A program made the position numbers and the translations under genes. A model generated the notes under the pieces. That model was not told where the DNA came from. It saw only the letters and a list, made by a program, of their open reading frames with translations, and made no database searches. From contig NZ_CP061378.1 in assembly GCF_015624485.1 (NCBI RefSeq), positions 6,076,001 through 6,140,000 of the forward strand: a stretch of DNA of 64,000 bases, written 5' to 3'. Within the stretch, counting starts at the first letter, position 1. The number at the start of each line of letters is the position of its first letter. Source of the DNA: Bradyrhizobium genosp. L. Its GTDB lineage: Bacteria; Pseudomonadota; Alphaproteobacteria; Rhizobiales; Xanthobacteraceae. Below, piece after piece: positions 1-7,856 of the stretch.

Positions 1-1375
1 CGCCCGACACGGCGGCGATCACCTGCTCGAGCGCGACCGCCTGGCTATCGGCATCATGGTCGCTGGCAAGTCTTGCGTCGGTCGGGATCAGATAGTTGAT
101 GCCGCCGATCTCCATGCCGTGGCCGGCATAATAGATCACCGCCCAATCCGACTTCTCAGCCTCGGCGCCGAACGCGCGCAGCGCGGCGAAGAACCTGTCG
201 CGGCCGAGATCCGCCTCCAGCGTCACCACGGCAAAGCCGAGGCTGCGAAAGGTCGACGCAACCAGCCTGGCGTCGCGCGGCGGGTTGTCGAGCGCGGGGA
301 CGTTCTTGTAGGCGCCGTTGCCGACGATCAGCGCGACCTTGCGCGGCTCGGACGACGGCGCCGGCGCGGGCGACGTCCCCTTGGCGGATTTGGGCGGCAC
401 AGGCGGTAGATTGGCGACGGACGGCGCCAGCGCCGCCAGTCGCTCCCTGGCGAATTTGCGCGCCACTCCGGTCTCGGTGTCGTCGACCAGCGTCAGCGCA
501 ACGCTGGCCGAGCGATAGTCGGCACGGGCGGCATTGATATCGCCGCGCTTCTCGAACAATAGGCCGCGGCCGGCATGGCCGCGGATGTTGTTCGGCGCGG
601 CCTTCAGCACCTCGTTGTATTCGGTGAGCGCGGCGGCGAGATCGCCCTTGCCGAAACGCGCATTGGCGCGGCTCACCAGCACGAAGACGTCCTTTGGCGC
701 GGTCGCGAGTGCTGTGTTGCAATCCGCCAGCGCCTCGTCGAATTTCTTCATCTCGGTGTAGGTGATGCAGCGGAGCGAGAACACCCTTGGTCCGTCGGGC
801 TTGAGCGTCAGGGCATCGCCGAAATCGACCAGCGCCGCGTCGTACTGCTTGAGCTGGGTCTCGACCCGGGCCCGGTTGTAGAGATGGATGTACTTCGCTT
901 CGGCGAAGGAGGCGGTGTATCTGACCGCGAGATTGAAATCGGCGAGCGCACGCTGGAGCTCGCCGGTGCGCATGTAGATCAGGCCGCGGTTGTTGTAGGG
1001 ATTGGAATAGCGCGGGTTCAGCTCGATACAGCGCCCGAAATCGGCCATCGCATGCTGGTCGTCGCCCTTGTTGGAATAGGCGACGCCGCGCGAGTTGAGG
1101 TAGGAGACGTTGTCGGGGTCGGCGGATAGCGCGCCGCTGAAGGCTGCGATCGCGCCGTCATAGTCGCGCTTTTTGGCCAGCGTGTCGCCGCGATACCCGA
1201 AGGCTGCGGCCCGCGACTTGCCTGTGATCCTGTCGTCGGCGATGACGGTCTCGCAGGCCGCAAGCCGTGCGGTGGCCTCGGCCTCGCCGTTGCGGCAGGT
1301 GTCGATGTCGCCGGCCGCATGGGCGGCTCCGGCGAGCATGAGAACGGCAATCAACGAGAGCAGCAGACGTAGCAT
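1..1375 (-). CDS. TPR-repeat protein with C-terminal caspase-like (peptidase C14) domain, partial
   Basis: The reading frame is open to the window edge, so only the N-terminal 458 residues are visible. It starts with a signal peptide (MLRLLLSLIAVLMLAGAAHA) and is followed by several TPR-like repeats, for example NPYNNRGLIYMRTGELQRAL. A proline-rich linker then leads to a caspase-like p20 fold: VALIVGNGAYKNVPALDNP near residue 345, and YYAGHGMEIGG, which holds the catalytic His. The catalytic Cys would lie beyond position 1. The signal peptide suggests an exported metacaspase-type protein. TPRs usually mediate protein contacts. Its substrate is unknown. Confidence 0.85.
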   Translation of the reverse strand, partial: MLRLLLSLIAVLMLAGAAHAAGDIDTCRNGEAEATARLAACETVIADDRITGKSRAAAFGYRGDTLAKKRDYDGAIAAFSGALSADPDNVSYLNSRGVAYSNKGDDQHAMADFGRCIELNPRYSNPYNNRGLIYMRTGELQRALADFNLAVRYTASFAEAKYIHLYNRARVETQLKQYDAALVDFGDALTLKPDGPRVFSLRCITYTEMKKFDEALADCNTALATAPKDVFVLVSRANARFGKGDLAAALTEYNEVLKAAPNNIRGHAGRGLLFEKRGDINAARADYRSASVALTLVDDTETGVARKFARERLAALAPSVANLPPVPPKSAKGTSPAPAPSSEPRKVALIVGNGAYKNVPALDNPPRDARLVASTFRSLGFAVVTLEADLGRDRFFAALRAFGAEAEKSDWAVIYYAGHGMEIGGINYLIPTDARLASDHDADSQAVALEQVIAAVSG

Positions 1376-1656
1376 CCGAGCGAGGCCCCCAAGCTGATAA
1401 GTCGCGCCCTCCCGGTCGCGGTTCACAGATGCAAGGACGGGTCGATTCCGGTCAAGTGCGGCCCGAACGGCGCCATGGATGTCTGCCTAAGCCATTGCAG
1501 ACCCGTCGAAATCCTTCACGAAACCGTGTGGGCTTAGGCGTAACAAAACACCCCCTCGCTCGTATCTTGGGGCATCGGAGCAGCTCGGCGCGATTTGCGA
1601 ATGCCGGCTCCCGCTCTAGACTGGCCCCCAAACAGCGTTTCCCACGAGGACCTCCA

Positions 1657-2373
1657 ATGCCCCGCAGCTTCATCAGCCGCCTCACGCTTGGCGCCGCCGC
1701 GATCGGCGCGCTGGCCGTTGCCGCCTTTGCCGTCGCGCCCTCGCTTGCCGCCGAGGACGCCGTGATCATCCCGCCGCCCGCCTCCGATGCGCAGGAGAGC
1801 GGCCTGAAGACCGTCGTCGTCGCCGGCGGCTGCTTCTGGGGCGTGCAGGGCGTGTTCCAGCACACCGCCGGCGTCGCCAGCGCGGTGTCCGGCTATTCCG
1901 GCGGCAGCAAGGCGAATGCCGACTACGAGAAGGTGTCGACTGGAACCACCGGCCACGCGGAATCGGTCGAGATCAAATACGACCCGCAGAAGATCTCCTA
2001 CGGCAAGATCCTGCAGATCTTCTTCTCGGTCGTGCACGATCCGACCCAGCTCAACCGCCAGGGCCCCGATAGCGGCACGCAGTATCGCTCGGCGATCTTC
2101 ACGACCAGCGACGAGCAGAAGAAGGTGACCGACGCCTATATCGCCCAGCTCAACGCCGCAAAGGTCTACGGCAAGCCGATCGTCACCAAGGTCGGCGCGC
2201 TGCAGGCGTTCTATCCGGCGGAGGGCTATCACCAGGACTACCTGACGCTGCACCCGAACCAGCCCTATATTGCCTATAACGACATCCCGAAGGTCGAGAA
2301 CCTGAAGAAGATCTTTGCGGAGAACTACGTCGAGAAGCCGACGCTGGTGAGCAGCACGAAGGCCACCAACTGA
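1657..2373 (+). CDS. msrA: Peptide-methionine (S)-S-oxide reductase, exported form
   Basis: This 238-aa MsrA reduces the S epimer of methionine sulfoxide in proteins. The GGCFWG motif carries the catalytic Cys, and the [18 protein letters not shown] and EGYHQDYL motifs of the family are present. The start at 1657 is preceded by a purine-rich CGAGGA. The first 30 or so residues form a hydrophobic signal or anchor (ITRL-type basic start, [15 protein letters not shown] core, cleavage near SLAAED). This suggests action in the periplasm. msrB follows after 13 bases, so the two are probably cotranscribed. Confidence 0.95.
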   Translation: MPRSFISRLTLGAAAIGALAVAAFAVAPSLAAEDAVIIPPPASDAQESGLKTVVVAGGCFWGVQGVFQHTAGVASAVSGYSGGSKANADYEKVSTGTTGHAESVEIKYDPQKISYGKILQIFFSVVHDPTQLNRQGPDSGTQYRSAIFTTSDEQKKVTDAYIAQLNAAKVYGKPIVTKVGALQAFYPAEGYHQDYLTLHPNQPYIAYNDIPKVENLKKIFAENYVEKPTLVSSTKATN

Positions 2374-2386
2374 CGGAGGAGTTTCC

Positions 2387-2800
2387 ATGTCCGACACCAA
2401 AACCGACGGCAAGGTCACGAAGAGCGAGGCCGAGTGGCGCAAGGAATTGACGCCGATGCAGTATGCCGTGCTGCGTGAGAAGGCGACCGAGCGTCCGTTC
2501 ACCGGCGAATACGAGCATGATCCCCGCAAGGGCACCTATGTCTGCGCCGGCTGCGGGCAGACGCTGTTCGAGTCCGACCAGAAGTTCGATTCCGGCTGCG
2601 GCTGGCCGAGCTTCTCCAAGCCCGCGGCCGAGAGCCATGTCGACGAGGAGCGCGATGCCAGCCACGGCATGATCCGCACCGAGGTGCTGTGCTCGAAATG
2701 CGACGGCCATCTCGGCCACGTCTTCAACGACGGCCCCGGCCCGACCGGCCTGCGCTATTGCATCAACTCGGCGGCGCTGAAGCTGAACGAGGAGAAGTGA
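2387..2800 (+). CDS. msrB: Peptide-methionine (R)-S-oxide reductase
   Basis: This 137-aa SelR/MsrB protein reduces methionine-R-sulfoxide. It shows the two zinc-binding Cys pairs (CAGCG and [10 protein letters not shown]), the SGCGWPSF motif, and the catalytic Cys in RYCINS near the C terminus. A GGAGG-type site (GACGGAGGAG) lies upstream of the ATG. Unlike the MsrA encoded just before it, no signal peptide is visible, so it is predicted to be cytoplasmic. The two genes together cover both sulfoxide epimers. Confidence 0.95.
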   Translation: MSDTKTDGKVTKSEAEWRKELTPMQYAVLREKATERPFTGEYEHDPRKGTYVCAGCGQTLFESDQKFDSGCGWPSFSKPAAESHVDEERDASHGMIRTEVLCSKCDGHLGHVFNDGPGPTGLRYCINSAALKLNEEK

Positions 2801-2810
2801 CGGCGGACAC

Positions 2811-2893
2811 GCGTCATGCGCGGGCTTGACCCGCGCATCCATTGAAAAGAGTCATTCGTTGCGATGGATTGCCGGGTCAAGCCCGGCAATGAC
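2811..2893. repeat. Intergenic palindromic repeat, GCTTGACCCG/CGGGTCAAGC type
   Basis: Two hairpin-forming arms (about 2817-2840 and 2864-2893) carry GGCTTGACC and GGGTCAAGCC cores. A related pair lies at 32020-32124. The position directly after msrB suggests that it may also act in 3'-end formation. Confidence 0.7.
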
Positions 2894-3154
2894 GGTGGGC
2901 GATGGCAGCACCTGCCGAATAATCTCCCCTCACGTCGAACGTCTCACCCGCCCCGCGCGACCAAGAACCGGTCGCGCGGGGTTTTGCTTTGACGGCCACC
3001 GTTCTTGCCCGCACGGAAACGAGGGAAGTTCTAGTGACCGCCCCGGAATGACGACGTAGACATCGCCCGGCCGCCCAAAGTGTGCTTCACTCACCTTTAG
3101 CGGGGCCGTCGGCGTCTCGCCGGGCGGCCGCCGCCTCCTCACGAGGAGGGCACC

Positions 3155-3319
3155 ATGTCGCTCGGACTGATCCTCATCATTCTCCTGCTGATTATCCTCG
3201 CGGGCGGCTATAGCGGCCGGGTCGGCGGCTATGGCTATGGCCTCGGCCACTCCGGAATGGGCCTTTTCGGGGTGATTTTGATCGTGGTCCTGATCCTGGC
3301 CTGGCTCGGCAAGGTATAA
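3155..3319 (+). CDS. Small DUF3309-type membrane protein
   Basis: This 54-aa protein begins MSLGLILIILLLIILAGG. It has a Gly/Tyr-rich middle (VGGYGYGLG) and a second hydrophobic stretch ending AWLGKV. That layout of two short hydrophobic segments around a glycine-rich turn is typical of the DUF3309 family, whose function is unknown. A strong ACGAGGAGGG ribosome-binding site sits just upstream of the ATG, which supports translation. It has no close operon partner. Confidence 0.75.
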   Translation: MSLGLILIILLLIILAGGYSGRVGGYGYGLGHSGMGLFGVILIVVLILAWLGKV

Positions 3320-3540
3320 ATACTGTAAGTCTTTGAAATAAAACGACTTATAAGAATTGTTGCGGTGCCATGCGTGGATTCATCATGTGCCCTGCCGGGC
3401 CGCTTCCGGGGTCGCATTTCTGTCAAATAGGCCTATATTAGGGGACGAAATGAGTGTACGGCGCGCCGGCCGATCGCAGGGCGCCGTCCCCAAAAATCCC
3501 AATCGCCGCGCCAGCGCTAAAAACAAAGAGGTCGTCGACC

Positions 3541-3831
3541 ATGCGTCCCCTGCGTCCGTTCAACTACAACACATCCGCCGAGCTGTTTCCTGCCGCGATC
3601 CGCAAGAAGAAGCGGGCCGGCTTCGCCTATCGCCGTTTCGGCACCGCCGCCGAAGCCGTGCAGTTCGCAATGGAGCAGTTGCCGGCAGATTCGCTGAACG
3701 GCGCCTATTTGCAGGTCGAGGAAGCCCGGTTCGACCAGAACGGCATCCGCTCGCTCTATGAGAGCGAAGCCTTCCCGCTGCCGCGCCATCCGCGCCCGGC
3801 CGCGAGCCAGACCGACGCCGACGCCGCGTAA
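3541..3831 (+). CDS. Conserved hypothetical 96-aa protein
   Basis: The protein starts [17 protein letters not shown]. It continues with a basic stretch ([13 protein letters not shown]) and an amphipathic region ([16 protein letters not shown]). I recognise this pattern as a small soluble family common in Bradyrhizobium, with no assigned function. An AAAGAGG site lies 11 bases before the chosen ATG. An upstream in-frame start at 3454 would add a low-complexity extension that I regard as untranslated. A terminator follows at 3857. Confidence 0.65.
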   Translation: MRPLRPFNYNTSAELFPAAIRKKKRAGFAYRRFGTAAEAVQFAMEQLPADSLNGAYLQVEEARFDQNGIRSLYESEAFPLPRHPRPAASQTDADAA

Positions 3832-3856
3832 CGCTTCTCCGCTACGCTGCCTGACG

Positions 3857-3886
3857 AAAAGCCCTCGGACGTGTCCGGGGGCTTTT
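3857..3886. terminator. Bidirectional Rho-independent terminator
   Basis: A 14-bp stem (AAAAGCCC...GGGCTTTT, one T/G mismatch) with a two-base loop ends in a T-rich tract on both strands. It separates the converging 96-aa gene and the DUF4112 gene. Confidence 0.85.
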
Positions 3887-3898
3887 GTTTTGGGCAAA

Positions 3899-4474
3899 TT
3901 ACAATCGTGGCTGCTTGTCGAGCCAACGTCGCAGCAGGCGGACGTTGCGCATGTTGGCGCGGAACATGACGTCGAAGGCGTCGCCGGCCACCGGCACCAT
4001 GCCGACCACGCCGTCGAGCGCGACATTGCCGAGCATCCGCGCGGTGATGTGCCAGGGCGCGCCGAGCAGGCGGGCCTCGCGCACCAGCCACAGCGAGATC
4101 GCGGTCGTGATGAGGTCGCCGATCACGGGGATCAGGCCGATGATCCCGTCGATGCCGTAGCGCACATTGGTGCCGGGCACGATGAAGGCGACGTCGAGCA
4201 GCTTTGCGATCGTCTCCAGCCGCACCAGCCGCTGCTCGCGCGTCAGGTTGCCGAACGGGTTGGCGGCCGATGTGCGGAAGTCGAACTGCAGCCGCTCGAA
4301 CGCCGGATGCGACGCCGCGTCCGGAATCTCGCGGCCATCCTGATCGATGACCTTGCCGCGCGCCTGAGCCCTGCCGAACGGCGGCCGCGATCGCGCAGCA
4401 TGGGGTGTGAAGATATCGTCCTCGGGCATGTCGATCACATGGGGTACGCCAACAGGCGGTGCAAGTTGCGGCAC
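3899..4474 (-). CDS. DUF4112 family membrane protein
   Basis: This 191-aa protein has a soluble N terminus of about 85 residues. A DUF4112 domain follows, with the typical RLETIAKLLDVAFIVPGT and GIDGIIGLIPVIGDLITTA stretches and a second GMVPVAGDAFDVMFRAN repeat. The two GxIPVxGD-like loops are the family hallmark. The biochemical role is unknown. It is transcribed towards the terminator at 3857-3886. Confidence 0.85.
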   Translation of the reverse strand: MPQLAPPVGVPHVIDMPEDDIFTPHAARSRPPFGRAQARGKVIDQDGREIPDAASHPAFERLQFDFRTSAANPFGNLTREQRLVRLETIAKLLDVAFIVPGTNVRYGIDGIIGLIPVIGDLITTAISLWLVREARLLGAPWHITARMLGNVALDGVVGMVPVAGDAFDVMFRANMRNVRLLRRWLDKQPRL

Positions 4475-4493
4475 ATTACCGCTGTGTCATCTG

Positions 4494-4583
4494 CGTAGGG
4501 TGGGCAAAGGCGCGGCACGCGCCGTGCCCACCATTCTCGGCGTGCTCACGATGGTGGGCACGCTGCGCTTTGCCCACCCTACG
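4494..4583. repeat. Long inverted repeat, GTAGGGTGGGCAAAG family
   Basis: The outer arms are GTAGGGTGGGCAAAG and its complement CTTTGCCCACCCTAC. The inner arms also pair (GTGCCCACC/GGTGGGCAC). Related copies lie at 24914-25004 and 37385-37468. It lies in the gap upstream of the DUF4112 gene. Confidence 0.85.
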
Positions 4584-4630
4584 TTTATTGGCTTTCGCCA
4601 GGACGACACCGGGATTGATGTCGCCACCGC

Positions 4631-5065
4631 TCAATGCTGCGCCGACGTCGCCGCCGGCTGATACAGCTCCTCGGCATATTTGTGCGCGAGCCACGACGTG
4701 AGCACGGCCGGGATGAAGCCGACCAGCCCGTAGAGGATGAACTGCACCGGACCGCTCTCGGAGCCGTGCGAGGCATACAGCAGCGCCGCCCCGATGAAGC
4801 CCGCCGCGCCCACGATCAACGTCCGCAGCGCCGGCGCGATGCGCCGGACATGCATCAGGATGTCGTCGACCGCCGCCAGCATCAGCGACGGCACGATGCC
4901 GAACAGGTAGTTGTATTGCAGCGACTTGCCGAACACGACGAACAGCTTCACCACCTCGCCGCCATTGGTCTCGGTCCAGTAGCCGGACTGATAGGTGGTC
5001 GCGAGCAGCATCAGGAAGCCGCCGATGAACGGCCCGATCGCAGCAAAGATGAGATAGCGTTTCAT
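4631..5065 (-). CDS. Four-span inner-membrane protein of unknown function
   Basis: This 144-aa protein (start MKRYLIFAAIGPFIGGF) has about four hydrophobic segments. These are the N-terminal helix, YNYLFGIVPSLMLAAVDDIL, LIVGAAGFIGAALLYA and FILYGLVGFIPAVLTSWLA. It ends in a short hydrophilic tail. A GTG at 5095 would add ten residues, but the ATG at 5065 begins the hydrophobic region directly and is preferred. I cannot name a family with certainty. Confidence 0.7.
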   Translation of the reverse strand: MKRYLIFAAIGPFIGGFLMLLATTYQSGYWTETNGGEVVKLFVVFGKSLQYNYLFGIVPSLMLAAVDDILMHVRRIAPALRTLIVGAAGFIGAALLYASHGSESGPVQFILYGLVGFIPAVLTSWLAHKYAEELYQPAATSAQH

Positions 5066-5163
5066 GGTGAATGCCTTGCCAACCGATCCCACCACACGAG
5101 ACTGTCAATTCTAGGATTATCGGCACTCAAGGCCGTGTCAACGGCTAGGGCTTGAGATTGCAA

Positions 5164-5877
5164 CTAAAGACCTGAAAACCAAATGCAGTTCCCGAGCGCA
5201 CCGTCGAAATCAAAAGTGAGCTTTGTAAGCGCCGCGGGCCGTCGCGGAGCGCCGTCAATTGCTATCGTCTGATTGGCCGCGACCCCCTTATTTAGTATCT
5301 CTTCGTAGTAGCAACGCTGCACTTGCGGCCTACTTGTGTCACTTAGCTCAAAGCTCCAGCCGGTCACAACAACACCTGCCCCAAAAGGCGCGGACTTGAA
5401 CACCGTGTACCGCGTGAAAGGCAATTCCTTGCTATTTGCCGTTGCATCAAGTTGGAGCTGCCGCTTTGAAGGCTGCGGAACATCTGTCCTAAAATCACCT
5501 GTCACGCGAATAGATGATGCTGGATCCAATTTAACGGTACTACCTTCGGCCAACTTCACCGTTTGGTTTTTCGCAAGATTTACCTCGGTGTTGGCAAGAA
5601 CCATTGTGCCGCTAACTGACGTTTTGATCTGGGCTCGCTGGAATGCTTCATTCAATGCTCTTGCTACAATCTCGGCGGACGGGTTCACGGAAATCGTGTA
5701 ACTATACCCCCAAAGAGCCACCGCACATCCGGCGGATATTAAACAAGCCGCAATTGCGCAGCCGCCACAGAGCCAGCCAAATGCAACAGCCCGCTTGATG
5801 CGGGCGTCCGCTTCGATGCGAGAATTCAGGTTCGCCGCAAAGGCCGCCAAGTTTTCGTTGCCATCTTTAAACTTCAT
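5164..5877 (-). CDS. Single-span membrane protein, paralog B of a low-GC three-gene operon
   Basis: This 237-aa protein has a charged N-terminal helix of about 38 residues and one transmembrane segment (CAIAACLISAGCAVALWGYS). The rest is an extracytoplasmic domain. It carries a FecR-like strand pattern (LAEGSTVKLDPASSIRV) and the signature TVFKSAPF, TGWSF, RCYYEE and CIWF. The start overlaps the stop of the upstream paralog as ATGA. The equal length and shared motifs show a tandem duplication. Function is unknown. The two shared Cys sites could form a disulfide (inference). Confidence 0.8.
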   Translation of the reverse strand: MKFKDGNENLAAFAANLNSRIEADARIKRAVAFGWLCGGCAIAACLISAGCAVALWGYSYTISVNPSAEIVARALNEAFQRAQIKTSVSGTMVLANTEVNLAKNQTVKLAEGSTVKLDPASSIRVTGDFRTDVPQPSKRQLQLDATANSKELPFTRYTVFKSAPFGAGVVVTGWSFELSDTSRPQVQRCYYEEILNKGVAANQTIAIDGAPRRPAALTKLTFDFDGALGNCIWFSGL

Positions 5878-6587
5878 TGGCCTTCCTTCCGGAACCAAAC
5901 ACATCTGGCCGTGGCAGCAGTCACGTCGAAGGCCTTCGGGACAACCTTGATTGCATCGGGAACGCCGTCAGTCGCAAGATCAATCCGGATTGCAAGGTCC
6001 GAATTTTCCGCCCTTTCATTGTAGTAGCAATACTGCGTCGTCGGCCGTTCTTGGGCGCTTGTAAGAAACTCCCAGCCTGTCAGCACACTTCCTTGCTCAA
6101 ACGGCACGGACTTGAATACCGTGAAATTAGCAATCGTCTTCGCCTGCAATGCATTCTTAGGAGTCGGTGAACGCGGCGCAGAGATTGATGGAAGCTGGAC
6201 GCGAATTTCCCCATCTGCCGCGACCTTTGCGCCAGGATCGAGGAGGAGACGTGAATCGTTATCCAAGACAACCGTCGCATCCTTCGCCAGCCTTAGTTCC
6301 GGAGATACAATTTCAACTCGGCCATCAGCACTTCCGTGAAGATCAACGGCCGACAGCGCTTTCTGAAATGTCGACGAGAGCAATTCCAACTGGGATGATG
6401 TTCTCGTAACAAACGAATACCCATACAATCCAACTCCCGTTGCGACGCCGAAGCCGAAGCCGAGAACACCAACTCCCACCACTCTCCAAAAGCCCACACG
6501 ACCAGACACAGCGGACATCTCCGCTGAAATTCGGTTGGAAATGGCTTCCGTGAGGTTTTGATTTAGCGGGGTTGGAATCTGCTCCAC
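5874..6587 (-). CDS. Single-span membrane protein, paralog A of a low-GC three-gene operon
   Basis: With a GTG start at 6587 this protein is 237 aa, exactly the length of its downstream paralog. An AGGGG site lies 8 bases upstream. It has the same plan: a soluble N terminus, one transmembrane segment (GVLGFGFGVATGVGLYGYSF), a strand-rich domain (DATVVLDNDSRLLLDPG), and the FTVFKSVPF, TGWEF, QYCYY and CVWF motifs. Longer in-frame starts (to 6671) would overlap the upstream gene heavily. It ends in an ATGA overlap, so coupled translation with paralog B is likely. Confidence 0.78.
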   Translation of the reverse strand: MEQIPTPLNQNLTEAISNRISAEMSAVSGRVGFWRVVGVGVLGFGFGVATGVGLYGYSFVTRTSSQLELLSSTFQKALSAVDLHGSADGRVEIVSPELRLAKDATVVLDNDSRLLLDPGAKVAADGEIRVQLPSISAPRSPTPKNALQAKTIANFTVFKSVPFEQGSVLTGWEFLTSAQERPTTQYCYYNERAENSDLAIRIDLATDGVPDAIKVVPKAFDVTAATARCVWFRKEGQ

Positions 6588-6588
6588 A

Positions 6589-7740
6589 CTAAGCACCCCT
6601 GTTAGCTCTGTCAGCGGCCGCTGCAACTGCATCCGCGGCCTCCTTGCGGATCGCGGCGACGAGTGGCCCAAATAGATAGGCAGCAGCCTCGTCCGGAATA
6701 GTGACAGCAGCTAAGTCCTTTGGCTTCTTGATTCTGCGGACAGCCGTCATCGCGATTAACGTTGAAGAGCAAGCCGCAGCGATTGACGAAACTACTATGA
6801 GAAAGAACTCAAGAGTCTTGAGCTGTTCTGGCGTAACCTTGTCAGGGTCGACCCGGAATAGCATTGCAGCAAGTGAATGAAGCTGCGACTGAAATACCGA
6901 CTCTCTATTCTCCGCCTCCGCCTTGCTCATCGCTTCCGAGATCGGCCGCAACTCGTCACGCTTCGCCCGTAACCCAGCATCCGCCTGCACAAGCGCCGCC
7001 TGTGCTTGATCAATTTTTGCCTTCGTTGACGCGATTTCGCTATTGAGCGTCTTCAGGGCTGGATTCTGTGAGCATTTTTGGGTGACCGTCGGAGCACCAC
7101 CCGGCAGTGGATTTGGTATGGAGAGGGCCGAGCAGTTCTGCATAGGCTGCTTCGTGAGTTGCTCATTCAGCGACTGGAGTGCCTGCGTCAGGGCATCACG
7201 ATCTCCCCGCTTTTGAGAGACGGTTTCTGTGGCTGCTTCGATCTCGGCCTGCTTTCTGGAGAGATTGTCCTGAAGGCTCTTCACCACATCATCTTTCCGA
7301 TGCGTGTCTTCTAGGCGCGGCGTAAAGGAAGCTGCCCCGATCGCGTAAAGCGAATTTGATGTCACGGCGACCGCGCACAACACACCAACCAACGCCGCGA
7401 GTTTGACTATCCAAGAGTTTTGAGTTCGCACGGCTATCGCGAGTGGCACGCGAGCCAGCTCAACCATCGCCATTGCGACCGGGAAGAGCATGGCTTGCAC
7501 TGTCTTGAAGGGTGACGGGTCCGGCAATTGAGCGACTGTGACGTAAATGTTCGTCAGAATGAGGCCGATGATCGTGAATTCGACCACGAAGGCGAGAACG
7601 ATCTGCTTCACGTTAATCGAGTAACCGCGTTCTCGGTCACGCAGCAGTCGAGCCAGCTGACGCTTAGGAAGCTTTTCGTCGACCAAGAGTTCAGCTTGAT
7701 GCAGGGGCTCAACCGTCCCCGCAGGCCCGGAATAGTTCAT
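6589..7740 (-). CDS. Polytopic membrane protein with coiled coil, first gene of the low-GC operon
   Basis: This 383-aa protein has three N-terminal transmembrane segments (around residues 43-65, 80-102 and 108-130). A long Gln/Lys/Glu-rich coiled-coil region spans about 140-285. A fourth segment (FFLIVVSSIAAACSSTLIAM) and a cytoplasmic tail ending NRGA follow. This resembles the general plan of DUF4407-like proteins, but I cannot assign it. Its stop lies one base before the GTG of the next gene. Base composition is clearly lower than in the flanks (25 of 60 G+C at 6781-6840). Confidence 0.8.
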   Translation of the reverse strand: MNYSGPAGTVEPLHQAELLVDEKLPKRQLARLLRDRERGYSINVKQIVLAFVVEFTIIGLILTNIYVTVAQLPDPSPFKTVQAMLFPVAMAMVELARVPLAIAVRTQNSWIVKLAALVGVLCAVAVTSNSLYAIGAASFTPRLEDTHRKDDVVKSLQDNLSRKQAEIEAATETVSQKRGDRDALTQALQSLNEQLTKQPMQNCSALSIPNPLPGGAPTVTQKCSQNPALKTLNSEIASTKAKIDQAQAALVQADAGLRAKRDELRPISEAMSKAEAENRESVFQSQLHSLAAMLFRVDPDKVTPEQLKTLEFFLIVVSSIAAACSSTLIAMTAVRRIKKPKDLAAVTIPDEAAAYLFGPLVAAIRKEAADAVAAAADRANRGA

Positions 7741-7856
7741 AGACGGCCCCCACCAACGGTTGTGGGGTTACGCTAACTCAACAGTTGGCACCATGCCAAG
7801 ACAGCAGAACAACGGGTCTAGGCGCACCCCCGGGAAATTACGGCCTTGCGAAGGAC

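Noticed and set aside
3357..3761. 134-codon frame overlapping the 96-aa gene, with start at 3450
   Set aside because: The other frame (3541-3831) shows a recognisable conserved protein pattern. This one is Arg-rich and lacks one, despite an AGGGGA near 3450.
5066..7856. Prophage or transposon as source of the low-GC operon
   Set aside because: No integrase, transposase, tRNA or attachment repeats are visible at either edge. Transfer is suggested only by composition.
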